Assembly: GCA_949285075.1 (NCBI GenBank)
Contig: CASDXF010000038.1
Span: 1 to 48,048, forward strand
DNA length: 48,048 nucleotides
From: an uncultured Bacteroides sp.
Lineage (GTDB): Bacteria > Bacteroidota > Bacteroidia > Bacteroidales > Bacteroidaceae
Reading direction: 5' to 3'
Part shown: positions 40,297 through 48,048 of the stretch, piece by piece
Numbering within the stretch: the stretch's first letter is position 1
Layout: each line of letters begins with the position of its first letter
The notes under the pieces: model-generated
Seen by the model: the letters and a program-made list of their open reading frames with translations, nothing else
What the model was told of the DNA's origin: nothing
Database searches by the model: none
Translations under genes and position numbers: made by a program

Positions 40297-42456
40297 TTAC
40301 TCTACTATGGTCATTTCGTCTATCAGATGCTTGCAATTGCCCAGCTTCTCCAGTATGAAGAGGATGTAGCGTATGTCGACATTGATGCAGCGTTGCAGTC
40401 CGTCGTCGAAGTTGATGTCTCCGCTCAGTGACTCCCAGTTACCGTCGAAGGCCGCGCCAATCAGCTCGCCTCTCCCGTTGAGCACGGGGCTCCCCGAGTT
40501 GCCCCCGGTAATGTCGTTGGTCGAGAGGAAGCAGGTAGGCATCTCTCCGTTGGGCATAGCGTATCGTCCGAAGTCCTTCTTCTCTATCAGCTCCTTCAGC
40601 TTGGCGGGCACGATGAACTCGCGGTTGTTCGGGTCTTCCTTCTCCAGTACGCCCTTCGTGGTGGTATAGTATTTATAATGTATACCGTCCCTCGGGTTGT
40701 AGGACTTCACGTTGCCGTACGTCAGTCGCAGGGTGAAGTTAGCGTCAGGGTACGACGGTTGGGGCAGCTTCATCTCCCCGAGTCCCCTGATGTATGTCTT
40801 GTGCAGCAGGTTCAGTTCCCCTTGCAGGCTCTTCAGGCTGTCGGTCAACGCCTCGTACGCCTCCCACGTCGCGTCAGCGTACTGGGCCGCCAAGTCGCGG
40901 TCTATAGCCTTCACGGTGGGTTTCTTCATGAACTTGTCAAGGTTCTCACGGTTGGCGAAGATGGACTTGTCGTACATGTCGTCCACGAACTTATCGTAGT
41001 CGCCCTTGTACTTGTCCGCTATTACATTATATATATATGGGCGCTGCTCCGCCGGCACCATCTCGGCGTAGAGGGGGAAGAGTGCCTTAGCCACCTTGCG
41101 GTCCACCTCGTGGTCGTAGTCCTTGTTGTGTATTTGCTCGTAAACCTGCTCAAAGTCCTTCAGTATGGCCTGCGCCAGTGAGTCGTTCTTTTCCTCAAGG
41201 GCCGCGCGCAGCTTGGTCAGGCGAACGCGCCCGAACTCAATGCCCGAGAAGAAGGTCTCCGTCAGACAGGTCATGCGGTAGTTGAGGGGGGCGGTCTTGG
41301 CCACGGCCTCCTCAATCTCGCCTACCACGGAGGCGTAGTCGGCGTTCCCCTTTTCCTCGGCGAAGGCGGCGAACTTGGCCTCCTGCTCGGCCTTCGTTCC
41401 CAGTACGTCATTGTCCACGATGGCCTTGTTCATGCCGATGGAGTTCTTCCAGTAGTTGCTCGACCCGGCGTACTTGTTGGCGTACTGGATGCGTATCTTG
41501 TCGCTGGCGTTCATCAGCTCCTTCAGCACGTCCTGACGCACTCCCCTGATGCGGATGCGCGGCTCGTTGACCGACTCCATGCGTTCCTTCACCTCGGCCA
41601 CCGTGAGGTATCGGCTGGTGCTTCCGGGGAAACCCATAATCATGGCGTAATCGCCTTCCTCCAATCCTCTGATGGATATGGTCAGGTGCTTCTTCGTCTT
41701 CAGGGGAACGTTGAAGGCGCTGTAAGACGCGGGGTCTCCATTAGCGTCGGCATAGATGCGGAACATGGAGAAGTCGCACGTGTGGCGGGGCCACATCCAG
41801 TTGTCCGTCTCGCCTCCGAACTTGCCTACCGACGAGGGCGGGGCGGCCACCATGCGCACGTCCTCGTACACCTTCTGGTAGAAAAGGTAGAACTTGTTCC
41901 CGGCATAGAACGGGAGCGCCTTCGGCACGATGCCCTTCTTGTTTTTAAGGTCGCTCTTGGCGTGAAGCTCTTTGGCCAGTCTGGTCAGGAACGTTCCGGT
42001 GAACGACTCCGCCTCGGTAATCTCCTTAGCGGCTATCTTGGCGTTGACGATGTCCGTGATGTCCTCGATACGCTCGATGAAAGTAAACTTCAGCCCCGGG
42101 GTAGGCAGCTCCTCTTCCCTGCTCATGGCCCAGAAGCCGTCGGTCAGGTAGTCATGCTCCACGCTACTGTGCTGCTGTATGGAGGCGTACCCGCAGTGAT
42201 GGTTAGTCAGGATGAGTCCCTCGGGCGAGATAATCTCTCCCGTACATCCCCCGCCGAATATGCCTACCGCATCCTTCAGCGAGACCCCGTTCGGATTGTA
42301 TAAGTCTTCGGCTTCGAGGAGCAAGCCTTGTTTCTTCATCATGTCTATGGAATGTTGCTGCTTCATGAGCTGCAATAACCACATGCCCTCGTCCGCCTTG
42401 ACGGAAAGCGAGATGAGCGCCACGAGCGCCATCCCGTAAAGTCTAAATCTGTTCAT
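40297..42456 (-). CDS. S46 family peptidase, DPP7-like (hydrophobic P1)
   Basis: 719 aa with signal peptide ([16 protein letters not shown]). Same S46 layout: [45 protein letters not shown]. The specificity residue is Gly in [13 protein letters not shown] (about residue 672), as in DPP7, which prefers hydrophobic P1 residues. Paired with the Arg-type paralogue downstream it broadens dipeptide release. 25 nt after the anSME gene and 15 nt before the DPP11-like gene, so all three are likely one transcript. Confidence 0.9.
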   Translation of the reverse strand: MNRFRLYGMALVALISLSVKADEGMWLLQLMKQQHSIDMMKKQGLLLEAEDLYNPNGVSLKDAVGIFGGGCTGEIISPEGLILTNHHCGYASIQQHSSVEHDYLTDGFWAMSREEELPTPGLKFTFIERIEDITDIVNAKIAAKEITEAESFTGTFLTRLAKELHAKSDLKNKKGIVPKALPFYAGNKFYLFYQKVYEDVRMVAAPPSSVGKFGGETDNWMWPRHTCDFSMFRIYADANGDPASYSAFNVPLKTKKHLTISIRGLEEGDYAMIMGFPGSTSRYLTVAEVKERMESVNEPRIRIRGVRQDVLKELMNASDKIRIQYANKYAGSSNYWKNSIGMNKAIVDNDVLGTKAEQEAKFAAFAEEKGNADYASVVGEIEEAVAKTAPLNYRMTCLTETFFSGIEFGRVRLTKLRAALEEKNDSLAQAILKDFEQVYEQIHNKDYDHEVDRKVAKALFPLYAEMVPAEQRPYIYNVIADKYKGDYDKFVDDMYDKSIFANRENLDKFMKKPTVKAIDRDLAAQYADATWEAYEALTDSLKSLQGELNLLHKTYIRGLGEMKLPQPSYPDANFTLRLTYGNVKSYNPRDGIHYKYYTTTKGVLEKEDPNNREFIVPAKLKELIEKKDFGRYAMPNGEMPTCFLSTNDITGGNSGSPVLNGRGELIGAAFDGNWESLSGDINFDDGLQRCINVDIRYILFILEKLGNCKHLIDEMTIVE

Positions 42457-42481
42457 ACTTACTTATTGTGTTATTGAATTG

Positions 42482-43723
42482 TTATTCGGTCTTAATCTCT
42501 CCCCTCCTGATGGCCTCCATCACGTTGGCGGGCGGACGGCGGTGCGTCAGCTCGTTCTTCATGAAATCCATATAGGGAGCCACGTGCCTGAAGAAGCGGT
42601 AGTATCCCTCGCAGAGATAGTTGAGTCCCGGCTCTCCCTCGGGCGTAAGGCAGAAGCGGTTCTTCGGACACTCCCCGTTACAGGCGAAGAGGAACTCGCA
42701 CTCCTTGCACCGTGTAGGGAGCGAGTCGCGCTTCATGGCTCCGAACCGATTCTGCCGTTCGCTGTACATCATCTCGACCAACGTCCGTGAACGGATATTG
42801 CCGAGCTTGTACTCGGGGAAGACGAAGTGGTCGCACGAGTACACGTCGCCGTTGAACTCCATCACTCCGGCGTGCCCGCAGGTCTTGGCCAACGTACATA
42901 CCCCGGGCTGCTCGCCCGCCCAGTTGGCGAGGGTGGAGTCGAAGAGCTGTATGTAGTATTGCCCCACGTCGTTGCGCACCCACTCGTCGAACAGCGCACA
43001 GAGGAAATCCCCCCATTGGCGGGGAGTGACGGAGAAGTCGGCAAGCTCTCCCTTCCCCGCATCCATCGGCGAGGCGAGATGCCTCCCGTCACCGTGCGGA
43101 AGTATCCGCTCCACGATGGGGGCAAACTGTATGTAATGACAATCTATCTCCTTAAAGAAACGGTAAAAGTCGAGCGGGTAGTCGGCGTTGTAGTCATTCA
43201 CCACCGCCATGGCGTTCCACTCCACCCCGTGCTTCTTCAGCAATTCGATGCCCTTCATCACCTTGACGAAGGAGGGCCGCCCCTGCTTGTTCTTGCGGTA
43301 CTCGTCGTGAAACTCCTGCGGGCCGTCTATGGAAACGCCTACCAGCCAATGATTCTCTCGGAAGAACTCGCACCACTCGTCGGTGAGCATCGTCCCGTTA
43401 GTCTGGATGCAGTTTTCTATCGTGCGTCCCCGGGCGTATTTCCGTTGCAACTCCACGGCCCGGCGGTAAAAGGATAAGGGGCGCATCAGCGTCTCCCCGC
43501 CATGCCACGTGAAGAGCACCTGCGGCATGGTCTGCGAATTGATATATTGTTCGACGAAGCGTTCAAGCAGCTCGTCACTCATCACGTGCTTAGGGTCGTC
43601 CCTATAAAGATTCGCCTTCTCCAGATAGTAACAGTAGTCGCACGCCAGATTGCATATCGCCCCTGCGGGCTTCAGCATGACGTAAAGCGGTTTGGCGAAA
43701 GGTGCGTAAGTCATATTTTCCAT
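42482..43723 (-). CDS. Anaerobic sulfatase-maturating radical SAM enzyme (anSME type, SPASM)
   Basis: 413 aa from MENMTYAPFAKPLYVMLKPA; the ATG 15 codons upstream is less like the family start. Converts a Cys or Ser of sulfatases to formylglycine. Radical SAM Cys ligands in CNLACDYC (24, 28, 31), then TWHGGETLMRP, VSIDGPQEFHDEYRK (the catalytic Asp region) and two further Fe-S clusters in the SPASM domain (CGHAGVMEFNGDVYSCDHFV, CKECEFLFACNGECPKNRFC). Very close in sequence to the B. thetaiotaomicron enzyme as I recall it. No sulfatase gene is in the window. First gene of the operon with the two S46 peptidases. Confidence 0.93.
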   Translation of the reverse strand: MENMTYAPFAKPLYVMLKPAGAICNLACDYCYYLEKANLYRDDPKHVMSDELLERFVEQYINSQTMPQVLFTWHGGETLMRPLSFYRRAVELQRKYARGRTIENCIQTNGTMLTDEWCEFFRENHWLVGVSIDGPQEFHDEYRKNKQGRPSFVKVMKGIELLKKHGVEWNAMAVVNDYNADYPLDFYRFFKEIDCHYIQFAPIVERILPHGDGRHLASPMDAGKGELADFSVTPRQWGDFLCALFDEWVRNDVGQYYIQLFDSTLANWAGEQPGVCTLAKTCGHAGVMEFNGDVYSCDHFVFPEYKLGNIRSRTLVEMMYSERQNRFGAMKRDSLPTRCKECEFLFACNGECPKNRFCLTPEGEPGLNYLCEGYYRFFRHVAPYMDFMKNELTHRRPPANVMEAIRRGEIKTE

Positions 43724-43811
43724 GACCGCGAAGTTAAATAATTTTAGCGAAACGGAGAGGCTATCCAAGTCCCTTTAAAACATTATTAAATCTTGTCTTC
43801 TAAGCCCTGAC

Positions 43812-43819
43812 TATATTTG
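43812..43819 (+). promoter_or_regulatory. Upstream -7 element before the DUF4369 gene
   Basis: TATATTTG fits TAnnTTTG, about 107 nt before the ATG; possible second promoter. Confidence 0.3.
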
Positions 43820-43871
43820 TCTTACAAACTATAAATATTGATAAAATGTTTCCAGTCCTTCGGTGAGAATC

Positions 43872-43896
43872 GTACTTTTGTCGGCAAAAGTTGTAC
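43872..43896 (+). promoter_or_regulatory. -7 element embedded in an inverted repeat, DUF4369 operon
   Basis: TACTTTTG (43873-43880) fits TAnnTTTG and forms the left arm of ACTTTTG-TCGG-CAAAAGT (43874-43891), flanked by GTAC on both sides (one extra T on the right). A symmetric site over the -7 element is a good candidate operator. ATG 46 nt after the -7 element. Confidence 0.5.
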
Positions 43897-43925
43897 AATT
43901 ATCTGTTAAGCGTTAAATAAGTTAG

Positions 43926-44657
43926 ATGGCGGTGAATAAGATTTTGACTTTTTTGTTTCTAATCCCTCTCCTTACCTCATGCGACCGAGGATATCGGATT
44001 GAAGGCAACTCGTCAGTAAATATTCTGGACGGGAAGCTCCTGTATCTGAAGGTAATGCGCAACGGTCAGATGGTGAAGATTGACTCTGCAGAGGTAGTGC
44101 ACGGGCTTTTCTCCATGAAGGGGAAAGTGGATTCGGTAGAGATGGCGACTCTCTACATGGACGAGGAAAGCATACTGCCTATCGTATTGGAAGACGGAAA
44201 GATTAAGATTAGCGTAAGCAACATGAGCGTCGACGTGAGCGGCACGAGGCTGAACGACGCCTTGTACGAGTTTATACATAAGCGAAACGACATGGAGGTC
44301 AGCATCAGGGAGGTATCGCGGAGAAAGGCGAAAGCCGTACTGGACGGACTGGACTACGAGGCGGTGAAGGTTGGACTGGACGCAGAGAAAGACTCGTTGG
44401 AGGACGAGATGAAACGATACGTTAAAACGTTCATCAGCGACAACTACGAAAATGCGTTAGGCCCAAGTGTATTCATCATGCTGTGCAGCTCGCTGCCCTA
44501 CCCCATCATGACTCCAGAGATAGACGACATCGTAAAGGACGCCCCCTATTCGTTTAAGAACAATATCCTTGTGAAAGAGTTCCTTTCCAGAGCGAAAGAG
44601 AACGAACGACTGATTGAGGAAAGCCGTCGCCTGAATGCGGCGGAAAGCCAGAACTAA
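43926..44657 (+). CDS. DUF4369 domain lipoprotein
   Basis: 243 aa with lipobox LIPLLTSC (Cys about residue 19). The DUF4369 beta-sandwich is visible in YRIEGNSSVNILDGKLLYLK, KIDSAEVVHGLFSMKGKV and ATLYMDEESILPIVLEDGKI. Many family members carry a thioredoxin domain after it; here the C-terminal half is helical and charged with no CxxC, so it lacks the redox part. Anchored to the membrane on the periplasmic side; role unknown. First gene of a likely operon with an acyltransferase and a DUF418 gene. Confidence 0.8.
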   Translation: MAVNKILTFLFLIPLLTSCDRGYRIEGNSSVNILDGKLLYLKVMRNGQMVKIDSAEVVHGLFSMKGKVDSVEMATLYMDEESILPIVLEDGKIKISVSNMSVDVSGTRLNDALYEFIHKRNDMEVSIREVSRRKAKAVLDGLDYEAVKVGLDAEKDSLEDEMKRYVKTFISDNYENALGPSVFIMLCSSLPYPIMTPEIDDIVKDAPYSFKNNILVKEFLSRAKENERLIEESRRLNAAESQN

Positions 44658-44705
44658 AGAGCGGGCAGACTCCCTTACCATTTAAAGCAAAACAGACACA
44701 CAAAC

Positions 44706-45749
44706 ATGATTGATACCCTAACATCGCTAAGATTCGTATTCGCTTTAATGGTCTTCGGGGCGCACTGTTATGTAATAGACAATTTTTTCGACGCTCACTT
44801 CTTCAAGGAAGGATTTGTCGGGGTCAGCTTCTTTTTCGTATTGAGCGGATTCATCATTTCCTATAATTACCAGAGGAAGATGCAAGAAGGAAGCGTCTCC
44901 AAGCGTACTTTCTGGGTGGCTCGCGTAGCCCGCATCTATCCCCTGCATTGGCTGACGCTGCTCGTCGCCGCCATGTTGGGCAACTACGTCACCGCATCGG
45001 GAATGGTGGACTGGCTCAAACATTTTCTGGCATCCCTCACCCTCACGAACGCCTATATCCCGAAGGTGGACTACTTCTTCTCTTTCAACAGTCCTTCGTG
45101 GAGTCTGTGCTGCGAACAGCTGTTCTACTTCTGCTTTCCCTTCCTTGTAGCATTGGCCAAAAACCGTAAACGGTTGCTTTGCGTCTGGGGAGTCGCCGCT
45201 ACGCTACTCCTTGCGGGCATGTACTTCACGCCGGAGGAAGACATTAAGGGATACTGGTACGTCAATCCCATCACTCGCTTTCCCGACTTCGTTGTCGGAA
45301 TGCTGCTGTTTCAACTATACGAGAAAGTAAAAGACAAGCATATTAATCCACCGCAAGGCAATCTCATGGAAATCGGGGCCGTCGCCATGTTTCTCGCTTT
45401 CTATCTCTACGCCTCCGACATCCCGAAAGTTTACAGATACTCCTGCTACTACTGGCTGCCTGTAGCGGCGATAATCATGAGCTTCTCGCTGCAAAGAGGC
45501 GTCATCTCCCGTCTACTGTCCAATCGGCTCTTGGTCACGGGAGGAGAAATCAGTTACAGTTTCTATCTGATACATCTCTTTGTCCTCTTGTCCTACGCCG
45601 AGTGGCAGAAAGAAGCGGGGGCGCATATCGTCTGGTACGTCTCCGTACCGGCGTTGTTCTGCGTCATCGTATTGTTAAGCCTTCTTTCTTACCGTTATTT
45701 CGAAAAGCCGATGAATAGGACGATTAAATCACTATTAAACAAACATTAA
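44706..45749 (+). CDS. Acyltransferase family 3 (OafA/YrhL-like) membrane protein
   Basis: 347 aa, about ten membrane helices. Starts MIDTLTSLRFVFALMVFGAH with the family's N-terminal Arg/His motif, then VGVSFFFVLSGFIISYNY and ARVARIYPLHWLTLLVAAML and SPSWSLCCEQLFYFCFPFLV. It transfers acyl groups (often acetyl) to surface glycans or peptidoglycan across the inner membrane. Substrate unknown. Located 48 nt after the DUF4369 gene and 3 nt before the DUF418 gene. Confidence 0.9.
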   Translation: MIDTLTSLRFVFALMVFGAHCYVIDNFFDAHFFKEGFVGVSFFFVLSGFIISYNYQRKMQEGSVSKRTFWVARVARIYPLHWLTLLVAAMLGNYVTASGMVDWLKHFLASLTLTNAYIPKVDYFFSFNSPSWSLCCEQLFYFCFPFLVALAKNRKRLLCVWGVAATLLLAGMYFTPEEDIKGYWYVNPITRFPDFVVGMLLFQLYEKVKDKHINPPQGNLMEIGAVAMFLAFYLYASDIPKVYRYSCYYWLPVAAIIMSFSLQRGVISRLLSNRLLVTGGEISYSFYLIHLFVLLSYAEWQKEAGAHIVWYVSVPALFCVIVLLSLLSYRYFEKPMNRTIKSLLNKH

Positions 45750-45752
45750 ACA

Positions 45753-46933
45753 ATGGAGCAACACATCAACAAAAGCCCCCGTATCGAGGTAGTGGACGCC
45801 TTGCGGGGATTCGCGGTAATGGCCATCATTCTGGTTCACAATCTGGAACACTTCATCTTTCCCGTCTACCCGACGGACCCACCGGGTTGGCTGAACGCCT
45901 TAGACGAGGGAGTGCTGAACGCGGTCTTCACCCTCTTCGCGGGAAAGGCGTACGCCATCTTCGCGCTACTGTTTGGATTCACCTTCTATATTCAGACGAA
46001 TAACCAAAAGAGACAGGGCAAGGACTTCGGCTACCGCTTTCTGTGGCGCATGGTACTGTTAGTGGTCTTCGCCACCATCAACGCCGCCTTTTTCCCGGCG
46101 GGAGACGTATTGCTGCTGTTCGCGGTGGTCAGTCTGGTGCTGTTCTTCACGCGCAACTGGAGCGATAAGGCGATTCTGCTAACCGCCATATTCTTTCTGT
46201 TGCAGCCAATGGAGTGGTACCACTACATAGCCGGCCTCATCAATCCTGCGCATCAGTTGCCCGACCTCAAAGTCGGCGAGATGTACGCGGAAGTGGCGGA
46301 ATACACGAAAGCCGGAAACCTCGGCGAGTTTCTCTTGGGCAACATCACGTTAGGACAGAAGGCCAGTCTGCTGTGGGCCGTAAACGCCGGACGCTTCTTC
46401 CAGACGGCGGGACTGTTCCTGCTCGGCTTCTACATCGGCAGAAAGCAGCTCTTCGTCTCCTCAGAAAATAACCTCCGCCTCTGGGTGAAGATACTGATTG
46501 TCGCCGCCATCGCGTTCGCCCCCCTGTACACGCTGAAGGAGCTTATCATGCAGAGCGAGGCGGCCATCGTGCAGCAGTCGGCAGGAACGGTATTCGACAT
46601 GTGGCAGAAGTTGGCCTTCACCTTAGTCTTGGTGTCGTCCTTCATCCTGCTCTACCAGAACAAGAGATTTTCAGCGCGAGGGTCGGCAACCTGCGCTTCT
46701 ACGGCAAGATGAGCCTTACGAACTACCTGACCCAATCCGTAATAGGGGCCATCATCTACTTCCCCATCGGGCTGTACCTCGCTCCTTACTGCGGATATAC
46801 GGTCAGCCTGCTCATCGGGCTTTTTACCTTCACGCTGCAAGTTCGGTTCTGCAAATGGTGGCTGTCCAAGCACAAGCAAGGGCCACTGGAGTTTATCTGG
46901 CACAAATGGACTTGGATAGGAACCAAGAAATAA
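45753..46933 (+). pseudogene. DUF418-domain membrane protein, single frameshift near the C-terminus
   Basis: The first frame (45753-46712) reads IEVVDALRGFAVMAIILVHN, AGKAYAIFALLFGFTFYIQT and FLLGFYIGRKQLF, the DUF418/YeiB-like polytopic layout, then after FSAR at about 46675 gives an unrelated short end. Homology continues in another frame as GNLRFYGKMSLTNYLTQSVI and then IYFPIGLYLAPYCG to the stop at 46933. The shift corresponds to loss of one base near 46670-46680. Repaired, it would be about 393 aa, normal for the family. Either a sequencing error or a young pseudogene. Membrane protein of unknown role, often found with acyltransferases. Confidence 0.8.
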
Positions 46934-46946
46934 GAGGCCACAACGC

Positions 46947-46996
46947 AAGCCCCTGCCCCCAGATTCACCGCCGGATGAATGAGGGCGCAGGGGCTT
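46947..46996. terminator. Bidirectional hairpin between DUF418 and DUF3784-like genes
   Basis: AAGCCCCTGC (46947-46956) pairs perfectly with GCAGGGGCTT (46987-46996), loop 30 nt. Placed 13 nt after one stop and at the stop of the converging gene. Confidence 0.6.
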
Positions 46997-47727
46997 TACT
47001 TTCCCGCCAACCTCCCCAAGATGCCGTCATAGAGCTTTTTCGTATCGCTCGCCCGCTCCTTGCTCAGGTAGTAATGGTTACGCCCGCGGTCCTCAATGAA
47101 GATGAGGCAGGAGTCGGAGTGCGTGAAGAGCGTGACTTCTCTCCCCGCTTCCGTTCGGAAACGTCCCAAATTAGTATCGCCCACGCTGAACCCGTTGACG
47201 CGTAGGGAGATGGCGGGCAAGGAGGGGCGTTCCTCCACACGCTGTATGTCCTTATAGGCTATCGTGACTCCGTAAGCGCCCTTTATCTCCAAGCGGTCGT
47301 CCTCAAGCGACACGTCAAGGTCTTTCACGTAATGGTAGACCGTCGCCCCGCCCACAAGCAGGAATATCCCTATACCGACAAGCGCAAATAGCTTCGCCAA
47401 CTTGCGGCTACCGGACGAGGAGTTCTTCTTGGGAACCACCACCGCGCAATAGACCGGCGCAAGGAACGGAACGAAGAGGAACACCAATAGCAGCGCCCCG
47501 CTTCCCAGTATAACGGACAAGACACCTCCCGCCAACGCGACTTTGGCCGAGAGGGTCATCAGCCTGTCGAACAACCCAAGCCACCGCTTGTCCCGCTCTA
47601 TTTCCTCGGGGGTACCTCCCCACTTGAATCCGGCAATCACGGTAGGGTCTTGCCTCGCCAAGAAAGCGCACAGATACAAGATGCCGGAAAAAAGAAAGAC
47701 GATGAAAAGCTGTATAACGACTTCCAT
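46996..47727 (-). CDS. DUF3784-like membrane protein with C-terminal PH-like domain
   Basis: 243 aa. N-terminal half has three to four membrane helices with the DUF3784-like block PTVIAGFKWGGTPEEIERDK between the first two. The C-terminal half, after a helix near residue 125, is soluble and beta-rich (DVSLEDDRLEIKGAYGVTIA, YKDIQRVEERPSLPAISLRV, EVTLFTHSDSCLIFIEDRGR), like the PH-type domain seen in similar proteins. Function unknown. Convergent to the DUF418 gene. Confidence 0.7.
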   Translation of the reverse strand: MEVVIQLFIVFLFSGILYLCAFLARQDPTVIAGFKWGGTPEEIERDKRWLGLFDRLMTLSAKVALAGGVLSVILGSGALLLVFLFVPFLAPVYCAVVVPKKNSSSGSRKLAKLFALVGIGIFLLVGGATVYHYVKDLDVSLEDDRLEIKGAYGVTIAYKDIQRVEERPSLPAISLRVNGFSVGDTNLGRFRTEAGREVTLFTHSDSCLIFIEDRGRNHYYLSKERASDTKKLYDGILGRLAGK

Positions 47728-47870
47728 AACCTAAGCGATTAAGAGTAAACCGAATACAAAAATACGCGAGATACCCGACTATCCTCCCCATACGCCGTTA
47801 AAAAAAGTGTTTTCACCGGGAAGAGGAAGATTAATCCGCCTTCGGATTAGGTTTTCTCGCCGTTTAGCTG

Positions 47871-47878
47871 TACTTTTG
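47871..47878 (+). promoter_or_regulatory. -7 element of a forward promoter at the right edge
   Basis: TACTTTTG fits TAnnTTTG; transcript start expected near 47885, just before array E. No gene in reach inside the window. Confidence 0.45.
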
Positions 47879-47896
47879 TCTTGGACTTGATAAGGG

Positions 47897-47956
47897 GCTA
47901 ACGGACGTTAGCCGATAAGCTAACGGTAATTAGCCGATCGGCTAACTATCGTTACA
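47897..47956 (+). repeat. Array E: three tandem palindromes, 22-nt period
   Basis: Units at 47897 (GCTAAC-GGAC-GTTAGC), 47919 (GCTAAC-GGTA-ATTAGC) and 47941 (GCTAAC-TATC-GTTAC), 6-nt spacers CGATAA and CGATCG. Each can form a hairpin with a 5-6-bp stem and a tetraloop. Sequence differs from arrays A-D but the plan, palindromes at about two-helix-turn spacing, is the same. Confidence 0.8.
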
Positions 47957-48048
47957 GGGCTGACGCGTTACATTATGAAGAGAAGTATTCATATGGTTTA
48001 AAATTCGTAGATTTGTCCATCAAACCAATCGTTTTATCAGTCAAATGG

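Larger units (their letters stand above)
47728..48048. other. Right-edge intergenic region with promoter and leader repeats
   Basis: No gene over 30 codons is supported. It contains an inverted repeat TAATCCG-CCTT-CGGATTA (47832-47849), a forward -7 element TACTTTTG (47871-47878) and a palindrome array (47897-47956). An 8-codon ORF starts at 47977 (ATG AAG AGA ...). These look like the leader of a forward gene that begins beyond the window. Confidence 0.5.

Overview
The window looks like chromosomal DNA of an anaerobic member of the order Bacteroidales. Evidence: promoters of the TTTG / TAnnTTTG type, near absence of Shine-Dalgarno sites, S46 dipeptidyl peptidases, an anSME-type sulfatase maturase, HU-like proteins with acidic tails, a DUF1080 / Gfo-Idh / sugar-isomerase cluster, LysM + periplasmic-binding-fold fusion, and DUF6064, DUF4369 and ThrE-type genes. 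A Tannerellaceae-like host would fit the mixed base composition and the dipeptide-oriented proteolysis, but that placement is a guess.

Layout. 1-770: left-edge start of an ISAon1-type transposase and a degenerate IS5-type transposase remnant. 776-4042 (minus): a three-gene keto-sugar/glycoside cluster (Tat-dependent Gfo/Idh/MocA oxidoreductase, DUF1080 lipoprotein with an internal out-of-frame deletion, sugar-phosphate-isomerase-like protein). 4422-7151: pyruvate phosphate dikinase. 7351-9725: RlmD and an RluA-type pseudouridine synthase. 9795-11956: small lipoprotein and a B12-binding radical SAM protein. 12064-12406: a 14-unit array of tandem palindromes. 12511-14591: methionine aminopeptidase and RmuC. 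14605-17575 (minus): broken ThrE N-domain gene, ThrE C-domain gene, DUF6064 membrane protein, extended SDR protein. 17832-18836: class II aldolase. 19093-19285: an IS end and debris. 19335-26498: HAD phosphatase, MATE pump, metallophosphoesterase lipoprotein, outer-membrane-like protein, K+/H+ antiporter, AMP-forming acyl-CoA synthetase. 26542-28003: an HU-like protein gene whose long 3' region carries two further repeat systems. 28120-31865 (minus): ATP-grasp-like protein, porin-like protein, LysM/binding-fold protein. 32025-36975: UvrA, YbaK, POT peptide transporter. 37073-37919: a second HU-like gene with a second palindrome array in its predicted 5' leader. 38122-43723 (minus): anSME, DPP7-like and DPP11-like S46 peptidases. 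43926-46933: DUF4369 lipoprotein, acyltransferase, frameshifted DUF418 gene. 46996-47727: DUF3784-like membrane protein. 47832-47956: promoter and a short 22-nt-period palindrome array at the right edge.

Metabolic logic: the two periplasmic S46 peptidases release dipeptides with complementary P1 preference (inferred from the residue corresponding to position 673), which a POT transporter nearby could import; PPDK and the aldolase are central carbon enzymes; the left cluster is the type used for oxidation/elimination chemistry on glycosides. Several genes are broken (IS remnants, DUF1080, ThrE-N, DUF418), so this strain shows ongoing decay or assembly errors.

Most unusual: the window holds five families of short structured repeats with about 22-24-nt period or strong hairpins. 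One family (core GACACTATCGATAGTGTC and its compensatory variants) is present at two loci 25 kb apart. Two HU-like genes are flanked by such repeats in their predicted untranslated regions and share a C-terminal ESPDPIV tail written with different codons. A nucleoid-protein/repeat-RNA or repeat-DNA system is the best candidate here for something undescribed; this is inference.
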